The translations under genes were made by a program, and so were the position numbers. The notes below the pieces were generated by a model. The model was not told the DNA's origin. It worked only from the letters and a program-made list of their open reading frames with translations, and did no database searches. DNA of 8,985 bases from an uncultured Alphaproteobacteria bacterium (GTDB taxonomy: Bacteria; Pseudomonadota; Alphaproteobacteria; Rhizobiales; Pleomorphomonadaceae): the NCBI GenBank assembly GCA_937900425.1, contig CALCDT010000287.1, positions 1-8,985 of the forward strand, read 5' to 3'. Shown here piece after piece: positions 1 to 6,315 of the stretch (positions within the stretch are counted from its first letter, which is position 1; every line of letters starts with the position of its first letter).

Positions 1-352
1 GGTCGTCGACGGCGCGCTGGGCGGCCGGCTGCGCCGGCATCGCACCCGGGGGCGGACGGCGCACCGGCGCCGGCTGGCGGCCGATGCCCGGCTCGACGAC
101 GAGGTCGTTGGGGCCGCCGATCAGCACGAGGTGCTCGACGCCGTCGCGCCGCACCAGGATCAGCTTGCGGCGGGCGTCCACCACGGCGACGTCGACGACG
201 TAGATGCGCTTCTGCCGCCCGCGGGCGCCGGTGGCGACGCCGCCGGTGAAGCGCCGCAGCAGCCAGGACCCGATCACGATCAGGGCCGAGACGACGACGA
301 GAGCGATGATGAATTGCGAGGCGCGTGCGCCGTCGGAGCCGAACAAATCCAC
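1..352 (-). CDS. fliO: Flagellar biosynthetic protein FliO-like, C-terminus cut by window edge
   Basis: About 117 N-terminal residues are visible. After a short polar start (V/M-D-L-F-G-S-D-G-A) comes one hydrophobic segment at about residues 14-33 (FIIALVVVSALIVIGSWLL). A small basic cytoplasmic domain at about 49-90 follows, with the patterns VVDVAVVDARRKLILVRRD and VEHLVLIGGPNDLVVEP, which I recognise from alphaproteobacterial FliO-like proteins. The visible end is proline/alanine rich. FliO is a bitopic membrane protein that helps FliP assemble into the flagellar type III export gate, so it fits the neighbouring fliQ, fliR and flhB. The start is uncertain. I chose the GTG at 352 because it sits just before the conserved part. 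An in-frame ATG at 433 would add 27 residues rich in Pro and Ala, with no convincing ribosome site. The gene diverges from flgB. Confidence 0.8.
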   Translation of the reverse strand, partial: MDLFGSDGARASQFIIALVVVSALIVIGSWLLRRFTGGVATGARGRQKRIYVVDVAVVDARRKLILVRRDGVEHLVLIGGPNDLVVEPGIGRQPAPVRRPPPGAMPAQPAAQRAVDD

Positions 353-459
353 GTGGCGTTCCCGAACTGCGCCCGCCGCCGCCGCCGTCGTTCCTGGGGG
401 AACCGCCGGCCCCGGCGAGGGGCGAATCTTCATTCGATGCCATGAAGCATAATGTCGAG

Positions 460-472
460 GGCAAATTTTGCC
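460..472. repeat. 13-bp palindrome in the fliO/flgB intergenic region
   Basis: GGCAAATTTTGCC is a perfect inverted repeat (GGCAAA / TTTGCC around one central T). It lies 27 bases upstream of the alternative fliO ATG at 433 and about 100 bases before the CtrA box. It could be an operator for a dimeric regulator or an AT-rich promoter element of fliO. No regulator can be named from the sequence, and a chance palindrome is possible. Confidence 0.35.
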
Positions 473-574
473 GAGTTGAATCACGCGGCCCTCGCGTTTC
501 GCCGGCGGCACGGCGACGAAATCCCCCGAAATCCCGCGTTCGTGATCGCTCGCAAGGCGGCGCGGGGGTGATTG

Positions 575-590
575 TTAACTCGTCGTTAAC
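575..590 (+). promoter_or_regulatory. CtrA-type binding site upstream of flgB
   Basis: The bases TTAACTCGTCGTTAAC match the full CtrA consensus TTAA-N7-TTAAC with no mismatch. CtrA is the alphaproteobacterial response regulator that activates early flagellar operons in Caulobacter and related bacteria, where the box usually overlaps the -35 region. The site is 103 bases upstream of the flgB ATG. A possible weak -10 (GAAATT, 604-609) lies at a suitable distance, but I give it little weight. The box is the best candidate control point for the flgB-to-flhB transcription unit, and could also affect divergent fliO. Confidence 0.65.
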
Positions 591-693
591 CATCCGGGCG
601 GCAGAAATTGCCCATCGGACCGGGTGCGGAATCGCCCCGGCAGCGAAGGCAGGATGCCCGGCGCGAGCCGCCGCGTCCGGGAAGATGGCGACA

Positions 694-1110
694 ATGGCGA
701 TCACCGATCTGCCCGTCTTTCGGGCCATGAAGCAGAAGATGATGTTCCACGAGGCGCGCCAGCAGGTGCTGGCCGAGAACGTCTCGAATGCCGACACGCC
801 GGGCTACCGGGCCCGGGAGATGGTCGAGCCGGAGTTCTTCCGGATGGTGGCGGAGGGCGACACCCGCTCGTCGGCCGCCGTGGTTCCGGCCGTCACCGCC
901 GTCAACCACATCGCTTCGGGGGCGCTGATCGCCGGTTCGGCCTTCCGCAGCGAGAGGGTCGACGGCTACGAGGTCAGCCCGGACGGCAACGGCGTCGTGC
1001 TCGAAGAGCAGATGATGAAGGTCACCGGCAACCAGATGGACTACCAGGTCGCGGCCTCGCTCTACCAGCGCGGGCTCGGCATCCTGAAGACGGCGATCGG
1101 CCGCGGCTGA
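694..1110 (+). CDS. flgB: Flagellar basal-body proximal rod protein FlgB
   Basis: 138 residues, the usual length for the family. The N-terminus carries the rod/hook/filament-type helix and signature LAENVSNADTPGYRA (residues 26-40). The C-terminus has the family pattern NGVVLEEQMMKVTGNQMDYQ (99-118) followed by the last helix ending LGILKTAIGRG. FlgB is exported through the flagellar type III apparatus and forms part of the proximal rod above FliE. Two in-frame ATGs compete, 685 and 694. GGAAG at 680-684 abuts the first but is nine bases from the second, and the second gives the normal MAITDLPVF start, so I chose 694. First gene of the flagellar run, downstream of the CtrA-type box. Its stop codon lies in the loop of an 8-bp hairpin (1098-1119). 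Confidence 0.95.
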   Translation: MAITDLPVFRAMKQKMMFHEARQQVLAENVSNADTPGYRAREMVEPEFFRMVAEGDTRSSAAVVPAVTAVNHIASGALIAGSAFRSERVDGYEVSPDGNGVVLEEQMMKVTGNQMDYQVAASLYQRGLGILKTAIGRG

Positions 1111-1119
1111 TCGCGGCCG
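1098..1119 (+). repeat. Hairpin spanning the flgB stop codon
   Basis: CGGCCGCG and CGCGGCCG form a perfect 8-bp inverted repeat around the 6-base loop GCTGAT, which contains the flgB TGA. There is no following T-run, so it is not a standard intrinsic terminator. A stable RNA hairpin here could mark an mRNA processing or stability boundary between flgB and flgC. Short GC hairpins are also common by chance in DNA this GC-rich. Confidence 0.45.
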
Positions 1120-1172
1120 CGCGACGCTTCGCGGCAATTCCGGCGGGGTGATCCGCCACGGAGGATGACGAC

Positions 1173-1583
1173 ATGGACTTCGACAACTCGCTGAAGATCG
1201 CCGCCGCCGGGCTCAAGGTGCAGTCGGGGCGCATGCGCATCATCGCCGAGAACCTCGCCAACGCGGATTCCGCCGCCCGGGCTCCGGGCGCCGATCCCTA
1301 CCGGCGCAAGATCCCGACCGTGACCAATTCCTTCGATCGCGAACTCGGCGCCGAACTGGTCAAGCTCGGCCGCGTCGCCCCCGACAAGAGCGACTTCAAC
1401 ATCCGCTACGAGCCGGGTCACCCGGCGGCCGACGACAACGGCTACGTCAAGTATCCCAACGTCTCGACCCTGATCGAGGCCGTCGACATGCACCAGGCCC
1501 AGCGCACCTACGAAGCCAACCTCAACGTCGTCTCCAGCACGCGGCAGATGATGCAGCGCACGGTCGACATCCTGAAGGGCTGA
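1173..1583 (+). CDS. flgC: Flagellar basal-body proximal rod protein FlgC
   Basis: 136 residues, normal for FlgC. The N-terminal helix reads SLKIAAAGLKVQSGRMRIIA, followed by the rod signature ENLANADS (26-33). The C-terminal family pattern YPNVSTLIEAVDMHQAQRTY (94-113) runs on into EANLNVVSSTRQMMQRTVDIL. FlgC is an exported proximal-rod subunit that stacks with FlgB and FlgF between FliE and the distal rod. The start is well supported by GGAGGA at 1160-1165, seven bases before the ATG. It lies 62 bases after flgB and is clearly co-directional and probably co-transcribed with it. Nothing in the sequence suggests damage. Confidence 0.96.
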   Translation: MDFDNSLKIAAAGLKVQSGRMRIIAENLANADSAARAPGADPYRRKIPTVTNSFDRELGAELVKLGRVAPDKSDFNIRYEPGHPAADDNGYVKYPNVSTLIEAVDMHQAQRTYEANLNVVSSTRQMMQRTVDILKG

Positions 1584-1602
1584 GGGGTGTTCCAGCGGGC
1601 GA

Positions 1603-1619
1603 CCCGGCAGGAGGCCGGG
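1603..1619 (+). repeat. Hairpin after flgC with Shine-Dalgarno-like loop
   Basis: CCCGGC and GCCGGG make a perfect 6-bp stem whose 5-base loop is AGGAG, 19 bases past the flgC stop. The loop plus the next G reads AGGAGG, a perfect Shine-Dalgarno core, seven bases before an ATG at 1622. That ATG opens a frame that is not the fliE frame and encodes nothing recognisable. The element lies within a 136-base gap between flgC and fliE. It may shape translation or decay of the fliE message, or be coincidence. Confidence 0.4.
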
Positions 1620-1719
1620 CCATGAGACGGTGCGGTGCGCAGGAGGCGCGGCGGGCCGGTTCCGGAACGAGAGGCGCGGCATCCAGGGGGATCGCCGGCG
1701 CCCGAAAGGACTGCAGCTC

Positions 1720-2049
1720 ATGGCCCTCACCACGCCGATCGGCGCCGCCGGCGCCTACCAGAACATCGCCCGGCTTGCGAATCGCGGCCCCGAGGCGCAG
1801 ACCGGCCTCACCGGACAGGCCGCCGGCGGCGGCGGCGGCTTCGCCGACCTCGTCAAGGAGCAGATCCAGGGCGTCGTCGACACCGGCCGGGCCAGCGAGA
1901 TGAAGCAGGCGGCGCTGATCGACGGCAAGGCCGACATCGTCGACGTCGTCACCGCCGTCGCCGAGACCGAAGTCGCGCTCAGCACCATGGTTTCGGTGCG
2001 CGACAAGGTGATCGCCGCCTACGAGGAAATCATGCGGATGCCGATCTGA
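1720..2049 (+). CDS. fliE: Flagellar hook-basal body complex protein FliE
   Basis: 109 residues, within the normal FliE range. The first 40 residues are variable and Gly/Ala rich, ending in a GGGGG tract. The conserved part is FADLVKEQIQGVVDTGRASE (41-60), then DGKADIVDVVTAVAETEVAL (68-87), ending TMVSVRDKVIAAYEEIMRMPI. FliE joins the MS ring (FliF) to the FlgB rod and is among the first proteins secreted by the flagellar export gate. I chose the ATG at 1720 because AAAGGA at 1705-1710 lies nine bases upstream and the resulting N-terminus looks normal. The frame is open further upstream to a GTG at 1630, but that extension is Arg/Gly-rich and unlike FliE. Confidence 0.95.
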   Translation: MALTTPIGAAGAYQNIARLANRGPEAQTGLTGQAAGGGGGFADLVKEQIQGVVDTGRASEMKQAALIDGKADIVDVVTAVAETEVALSTMVSVRDKVIAAYEEIMRMPI

Positions 2050-2101
2050 CCGGCCGCCCGGAGCGGGGGCGCAGGCCGCCCGCAGGCAAGGGAGACGCGA
2101 C

Positions 2102-2365
2102 ATGACCGGCCCCGAAGCCCTCGATCTCGCCCGCGACGCGCTATGGATCACCGTCGAGATCTCGGCGCCGGTGATGCTGGTCGGCCTCGTCGTCGGCGTC
2201 GCCGTCGCGCTGGTGCAGGCGCTGACGCAGGTTCAGGAGATGACGCTGGTCTTCGTGCCGAAGATCATCGCCATCTTCCTGACGCTGCTGATCGCGCTGC
2301 CCTTCATGAGCGACGCGCTCAACGGCTTCATGGTGCGCATCTCCGAACGTATCATCGCCGGGTGA
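2102..2365 (+). CDS. fliQ: Flagellar export-gate membrane protein FliQ
   Basis: 87 residues, the standard FliQ length. Two hydrophobic segments are visible, about 17-38 (ISAPVMLVGLVVGVAVAL region) and about 53-70 (PKIIAIFLTLLIALPF region), joined by the highly conserved ALVQALTQVQEMTLVFVPKI (35-54). FliQ is one of the FliP5-Q4-R1 subunits of the export gate in the basal-body membrane. AAGGGAG at 2088-2094 lies seven bases before the ATG. The gap to fliE is 52 bases. fliP is not in this window; it may lie beyond the left edge next to fliO or elsewhere in the genome. Confidence 0.96.
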   Translation: MTGPEALDLARDALWITVEISAPVMLVGLVVGVAVALVQALTQVQEMTLVFVPKIIAIFLTLLIALPFMSDALNGFMVRISERIIAG

Positions 2366-2366
2366 T

Positions 2367-2385
2367 TCCCCGTCGCCGACGGGGA
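2367..2385 (+). repeat. Hairpin between fliQ and fliR
   Basis: CCCCGTC (2368-2374) and GACGGGG (2378-2384) pair perfectly around the 3-base loop GCC, and T2367/A2385 extend the stem to 8 bp. It starts two bases after the fliQ stop. No T-run follows, so a mRNA stability or processing element is likelier than a terminator, and the downstream genes clearly need to be expressed. Confidence 0.5.
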
Positions 2386-2434
2386 GAGGTGCCGGTCGGG
2401 CGGCGCCCGGCGGATCGACGAGGGGAGGGCGGCG

Positions 2435-3199
2435 GTGACCATCACGATCCTTCCGGACGTCACCTTGCGCTTCATCCTGCTGTTCGCCCGGATCGGCACG
2501 CTGGTGATGCTGATGCCGGGCCTCGGCGAGCAGAGCGTTCCGGCCAACATCCGTCTCGCGCTCGCCCTGCTGCTCACCCTCGTCTTCTATCCGCTAGCCT
2601 TCGACGCCTTTCCCTCCGGCCTCGCCGACGACGGGCTGCGGCTCGTCCAGATGGTGATGCGCGAGGTGATCGTCGGCCTCGCCATCGGCGTGCTGATGCG
2701 GATGATGATGGCGCTGTCGCAGACCGCCGGCGCGATCATCGCCCAGCAGGCCGGCCTCGCCTTCGCCCAGTCGGTCGACCCGACCATGGGCCAGCAGGGC
2801 GCCGTCTTCGGCAGCTTCCTCGGCATGACCGGCGTGACGCTGATCTTCCTCACCGATCTCCACCACGTCGCCATCGCCGGGCTCGCCGGCAGCTACCGGG
2901 TGTTCCCCCCGGAGGGCTTCATGCCGATCGGCGACTTCTCCGAACTGGCGGTGGCGACGGTCGCCGGCATGTTCGAGGTCGCCTGCCAGATCTCGGCACC
3001 CTTCATCGTCTTCGGCCTCGTCTTCCACTTCGCCCTCGGCCTTCTGGCCAAGCTGATGCCGCAGCTCCAGGTGTTCTTCCTGGCCATGCCCGTGACGGTC
3101 TTCGTCGGCATGATGCTGTTCGCCCTCCTGATCATCGCGATGACGACCTCCTACCTCGCACACGTCGAGGAAGGTCTGATGCGCCTCGTGCCCGGCTGA
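2435..3199 (+). CDS. fliR: Flagellar export-gate membrane protein FliR
   Basis: 254 residues, normal for FliR. Hydrophobic segments appear at about 11-30, 38-56, 74-100, 125-150, 172-200 and 213-238. Conserved blocks are FARIGTLVMLMPGLGEQSVP (17-36), IIAQQAGLAFAQSVDPTMGQ (101-120) and GLLAKLMPQLQVFFLAMPV (202-220). FliR is the single-copy gate subunit that completes the FliP-FliQ helix and contacts FlhB. It starts with GTG; AGGGGAGGG at 2421-2429 is five bases upstream, and the N-terminus MTITILPDVTLRF is of the expected kind. It ends seven bases before flhB, so the two are almost certainly co-translated. Confidence 0.96.
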   Translation: MTITILPDVTLRFILLFARIGTLVMLMPGLGEQSVPANIRLALALLLTLVFYPLAFDAFPSGLADDGLRLVQMVMREVIVGLAIGVLMRMMMALSQTAGAIIAQQAGLAFAQSVDPTMGQQGAVFGSFLGMTGVTLIFLTDLHHVAIAGLAGSYRVFPPEGFMPIGDFSELAVATVAGMFEVACQISAPFIVFGLVFHFALGLLAKLMPQLQVFFLAMPVTVFVGMMLFALLIIAMTTSYLAHVEEGLMRLVPG

Positions 3200-3206
3200 G
3201 GGCGCG

Positions 3207-4268
3207 ATGGCCGAGCAGGACGACAGCGAGAAGACGGAAGAACCGACCGCCCGAAAACTCGAGAAGGCGCACGAGAAGGGCGACGTCGCCAAGAGCCAGG
3301 AACTCGTCACCTTCTTCACCATGGCCGCGGTGGCGACGATCGTCGGGCTCGGTTCCAGCGGCGTCGTCGGCAACCTCGCCGGGCCGATGGCCGCGGTCAT
3401 CGAGAAGGCCGGCGAGATGCGGCTCGACCAGGGCAGCCTGCTGCGGCTCTGGGCCGAGGTCGGCCGCGACATGCTGCTCGCTCTGGTGCTGCCCTTCCTG
3501 ACGGTGATCGTCGCCGGCGTCGCCGGCCACATGATCCAGCACCGGCCGGTGCTGTCGGCCGAGAACATGAAGCCGAAGTTCTCCAAGGTCTCGCCGCTCG
3601 CCGGGCTGAAGCGGCTGTTCTCGGCCGAGGCGCTGGTCAACTTCGCCAAGGGCCTCGTCAAGATGTCGGTGGTCGGCGCCGTCCTGTTCTTGGTGCTGTG
3701 GCCGCAGCGCCGGCTGATGGAGCCGATGATCACTATGGACATCGCGCAGATCCTCGGCCTCACCCGCTCGCTGTCGCTCGACATGGTGCTGGCGGTGCTG
3801 GCGATCCTCGCGCTCATCGCCGGGGCCGACGTGCTGTGGCAGCGCCATCGCTGGATGCAGCGCCAGCGCATGTCGATGCAGGAGATCAAGGAGGAGTACA
3901 AGCAGTCCGAAGGCGACCCGATGATCAAGGCGAAGATCCGCCAGATCCGGCTGGAACGCTCGCGCAAGCGGATGATGGCCGCGGTGCCGACGGCCTCGGT
4001 GGTGATCACCAATCCGACCCACTACGCCGTCGCCCTCAAATACGAGGCCGGCATGCAGGCGCCGGTCTGCGTCGCCAAGGGCACCGACGCCGTGGCCCTG
4101 CGCATCCGCGGCCTCGCCGAGGAGAACGAGGTGCCGATCGTGGAAAACCCCCCGCTCGCCCGCGCCCTCTTCGCCTCGGTCGACATCGACCAGATCATTC
4201 CGGAGGAACACTACAAGGCCGTGGCCGAGGTGATCGGCTACGTGATGAAGCTGAGGGCACGTCGGTGA
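3207..4268 (+). CDS. flhB: Flagellar export-gate switch protein FlhB
   Basis: 353 residues, the expected length. The charged N-terminus EKTEEPTARKLEKAHEKGD (8-26) is the family signature. Hydrophobic stretches lie at about 34-58, 88-110, 148-166 and 186-210. The cytoplasmic domain includes EGDPMIKAKIRQIRLERSRK (235-254) and the self-cleavage site NPTH at 269-272, intact. FlhB undergoes Asn-Pro autocleavage and switches the export gate from rod/hook to filament substrates. The likely ribosome site TGAGGG (3197-3202) includes the fliR stop codon, indicating tight coupling. A second GAGGG near its own 3' end (4253-4257) probably serves the next gene, whose GTG start overlaps the flhB stop in GTGA. 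Confidence 0.97.
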   Translation: MAEQDDSEKTEEPTARKLEKAHEKGDVAKSQELVTFFTMAAVATIVGLGSSGVVGNLAGPMAAVIEKAGEMRLDQGSLLRLWAEVGRDMLLALVLPFLTVIVAGVAGHMIQHRPVLSAENMKPKFSKVSPLAGLKRLFSAEALVNFAKGLVKMSVVGAVLFLVLWPQRRLMEPMITMDIAQILGLTRSLSLDMVLAVLAILALIAGADVLWQRHRWMQRQRMSMQEIKEEYKQSEGDPMIKAKIRQIRLERSRKRMMAAVPTASVVITNPTHYAVALKYEAGMQAPVCVAKGTDAVALRIRGLAEENEVPIVENPPLARALFASVDIDQIIPEEHYKAVAEVIGYVMKLRARR

Positions 4269-6235
4269 CGGGCAGACCGGAACTCATTTTGCACATCGGA
4301 ACGCACAAGACCGGAACGGCGAGCATCCAGACGGTCTGTGGCGAGAACCGCGACCTGCTCGCCGCCGAGGGGCTCATCTATCCGGACGGTCTCGGAGTGA
4401 TCGCCGCGCGTCAGCCGCACCACGCCTGGAGCCACCTCGTCACCAAGGCGCCCGGGCGCGACATCCGCCTCGCGAAGCGCTATGTCACGCGCCTCAAGGA
4501 GAGCCTCAAGCCCGGCGAGCGGGTGCTCCTCAGCGCCGAGCCGCTCTATCGGCACATCGACGGGTTCGACGGGTATGACGTCTACAAGCGCGAGGACTAT
4601 TGGCTTCGGCGGGAGAAGTATCTCACGAGGGTACGAAACATCCTCTCCGACTTCGACGTGCGTGTCGTCGTGTGGTTTCGCGAGAAGGACGAATTCGCGC
4701 GCTTGATGTTCGATGAGTTCGCGAAGAGAGATTTCTGCGGCCGATCCTACGAGGCGTTTCTCGATGAGTTCGCAGTCTGGTTCGACTATGAGAGGCAGCT
4801 CGAAAACTTACGCCAGACCTTTGCATCTGTAAACTGGTCAAGCTACCACGACAAACTCGCTGGAGGACCCGTGCCCGCCTTCTTCCGGGGAATCGACTCG
4901 TCTATCCCGGCGAAGATCAGCGCAACCCGGTCAAGGAACGGCTCGGCCGACGCTTCGCCCGGTGCGGTGCCGGTCGCTGCGCCGTCCGTTTCGACCGGTC
5001 CGACTTCGGAGTTCTTCGTCTCGAAGTCCCGGCTGTCGCCGGAGATCCGGTCGCTCCTCTGTCTGGGCTTTCTGCCGGACCTCGAGAAGGCCGCGCGAAG
5101 ATGCGGGGAGTTCGCGGACAATGCCGATCTCGCCGCGATGCGACGCACGGCATCGGTGCCCGACGTGATCGGTGCGCTCTTTGAGCGGGCGATGAACGAG
5201 GCTCTCGGACCGCTGGGGAGGCGGCCCATTGGATTGGGAGTGAGTTCCGGCCTCGATTCCCGTCTCCTTCTTCACGGCCTGGCCGCGCGGCATGAAGACT
5301 TCACGCTTTATTGCTTCGGCAGCCGCGGAATGCTCGACTTCGATTTCCAGCAGGCATCGGCGGTCTCCAGCCCCCGCTCCATCATCTTCTTCGATACCGA
5401 CCGGGCACCATTCACGAAGGACATGTTTCTTCAAGCGGCTCGCACCCTGACGGCGATGCAGCCATCGCCGCGGGTCCTCACGATCGCGGCGATGCGCGAG
5501 CGCGGCGAGATCGAACTTCACGGTTATCTCAACGACCTGCTCACGGGCGCCAACATCGAGGGGCCGCGACTTGATTGGGAAGGTGCCCGGGAGGTCTATC
5601 GCAGGCGAGCCGACTGCTTCGGCTTTCAGCAGTATTTCAAAGACGGCGGACGGGAGTTCCTGCCGCGGAGGCCGTGGGCCGGCGACGAAGCGATTTCCTA
5701 CTTCGATCAGCTTGATCTCTTCCATCGCTATGACCAACGTTTCAGGCTCGCCGAAGGCGCAGGCCGGGGTGAGAGACTATTCCCCTATGAAACCTGGTCC
5801 TGGATGGCCTTCTGGTTGACGAGATCGGAGGAAGAGCGGAAGGATCAGAGGCTTTTCATCGCCTTTCTCAAGACACTTGGCTCTGCCGTTTTCTACGATC
5901 TGGACCAGTCGGCGGCATCGGGGCGAGCCGGACTGATCGCTTGGCAGAAGGCCTTGCTCTACCGCGATCCGCGCGATGGATCGACCAGCCGGTCGGGCGC
6001 GCTGCGCAACGCGACGGGACATTTCTGTGCGCAGACCTGCTACGTGCGCAATCCGTCCTTTCGGGAGCTGGCGGACGAATTGCTCGCCTCGTTGCGGACG
6101 AGGAGGATCGTCCGAGCGTCGTATATCGATTCTCTGATGAAGAAGGTCACGCGCGGACGGGGGCGGGAAGACAAGGCACTGAAGGGCCTGTTGACCCTCG
6201 AACTCGCGATCGAGGTTGGCAAGGTGGCGCCTTGA
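4265..6235 (+). CDS. Sulfotransferase-like / asparagine-synthase-like PP-loop fusion protein
   Basis: 656 residues. The N-terminal half looks like a bacterial sulfotransferase: P-loop LILHIGTHKTGTASIQ at 7-22 (the PAPS 5'-phosphosulfate loop), then VRVVVWFREKDEFARLMFDE at 132-151 where the PAPS 3'-phosphate motif belongs, and a terminal RLSPEIRSLL-type helix near 256-265. The usual Ser of the 3' motif seems to be Leu147, so sulfotransfer is uncertain. The C-terminal half (about 298-650) resembles the synthetase domain of asparagine synthase: PP-loop GLGVSSGLDSRLLLHGL (323-339) and HGYLNDLLTG (419-428), matching the second G-D-E-G loop but with Leu for Glu. No glutaminase domain is present, so any amine donor is unknown. 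The GTG start overlaps the flhB stop by 4 bases, with GAGGG at 4253-4257. A TTA codon at 4808 and a locally lower GC (29/60 in 4801-4860) suggest acquired DNA. The reading frame is intact; the substrate is unknown. Confidence 0.8.
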   Translation: MTGRPELILHIGTHKTGTASIQTVCGENRDLLAAEGLIYPDGLGVIAARQPHHAWSHLVTKAPGRDIRLAKRYVTRLKESLKPGERVLLSAEPLYRHIDGFDGYDVYKREDYWLRREKYLTRVRNILSDFDVRVVVWFREKDEFARLMFDEFAKRDFCGRSYEAFLDEFAVWFDYERQLENLRQTFASVNWSSYHDKLAGGPVPAFFRGIDSSIPAKISATRSRNGSADASPGAVPVAAPSVSTGPTSEFFVSKSRLSPEIRSLLCLGFLPDLEKAARRCGEFADNADLAAMRRTASVPDVIGALFERAMNEALGPLGRRPIGLGVSSGLDSRLLLHGLAARHEDFTLYCFGSRGMLDFDFQQASAVSSPRSIIFFDTDRAPFTKDMFLQAARTLTAMQPSPRVLTIAAMRERGEIELHGYLNDLLTGANIEGPRLDWEGAREVYRRRADCFGFQQYFKDGGREFLPRRPWAGDEAISYFDQLDLFHRYDQRFRLAEGAGRGERLFPYETWSWMAFWLTRSEEERKDQRLFIAFLKTLGSAVFYDLDQSAASGRAGLIAWQKALLYRDPRDGSTSRSGALRNATGHFCAQTCYVRNPSFRELADELLASLRTRRIVRASYIDSLMKKVTRGRGREDKALKGLLTLELAIEVGKVAP

Positions 6236-6279
6236 CGAAGACCGCAGGATGAACGTGAACGGCGGTCGCGTCCCTCACA

Positions 6280-6315
6280 GCTCGGTTGCTCCGCTTCGCG
6301 GCAACAGAGCCTTTT
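6280..6315 (+). terminator. Terminator-like hairpin between the two PP-loop genes
   Basis: GCTC/GAGC (6280-6283, 6307-6310), GTTG/CAAC (6285-6288, 6302-6305) and CCGC/GCGG (6291-6294, 6298-6301) can stack into a bulged hairpin with loop TTC. It is followed by CTTTT (6311-6315). The T-run is short, so termination would be partial. Only 23 bases remain before the next ATG, too few for a full promoter, so the next gene may depend on read-through or on a promoter inside the preceding gene. Confidence 0.4.

Larger units (their letters stand above)
353..693. other. Divergent intergenic region between fliO and flgB
   Basis: This 341-base stretch stays open in the flgB frame but shows no recognisable protein, and its predicted residues are low-complexity Arg/Pro/Ala typical of unread high-GC DNA. 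It is more AT-rich in places than the genes on either side (for example around 449-480 and 571-610), as expected of a promoter region. It holds a CtrA-type box at 575-590 and a palindrome at 460-472. If fliO starts at 433, the non-coding part shrinks to 434-693. Confidence 0.7.

Noticed and set aside
325..693. In-frame N-terminal extension of FlgB by about 120 residues
   Set aside because: The extension is Arg/Pro/Ala low complexity, crosses the CtrA box and overlaps fliO antisense; FlgB family length and the ribosome site support 694.
586..1137. Long open frame on the minus strand opposite flgB
   Set aside because: Typical antisense shadow in high-GC DNA; the product is Arg/Asp/His-rich with no recognisable motif, and flgB explains the region.
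2143..3501. 452-codon plus-strand frame across fliQ, fliR and flhB
   Set aside because: Extremely Arg/Pro-rich translation in a shifted frame; the three flagellar genes account for the DNA.
2594..4211. Two long minus-strand frames opposite fliR and flhB
   Set aside because: His/Asp/Gly or Ser/Arg-rich translations mirroring GC-rich codons of the real genes; no motif or ribosome site.
3698..4264. Extension of the fusion gene upstream into flhB (in-frame ATG at 3698)
   Set aside because: This part is a shifted-frame reading of flhB with no protein-like pattern; the sulfotransferase P-loop begins right after the GTG at 4265.
4790..5160. Fusion gene as an artefact of two genes joined by a frameshift
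   Set aside because: The frame stays open without a stop, and the junction reads as a plausible sulfotransferase C-terminal helix (RLSPEIRSLL) plus linker, so a genuine fusion is the simpler reading.
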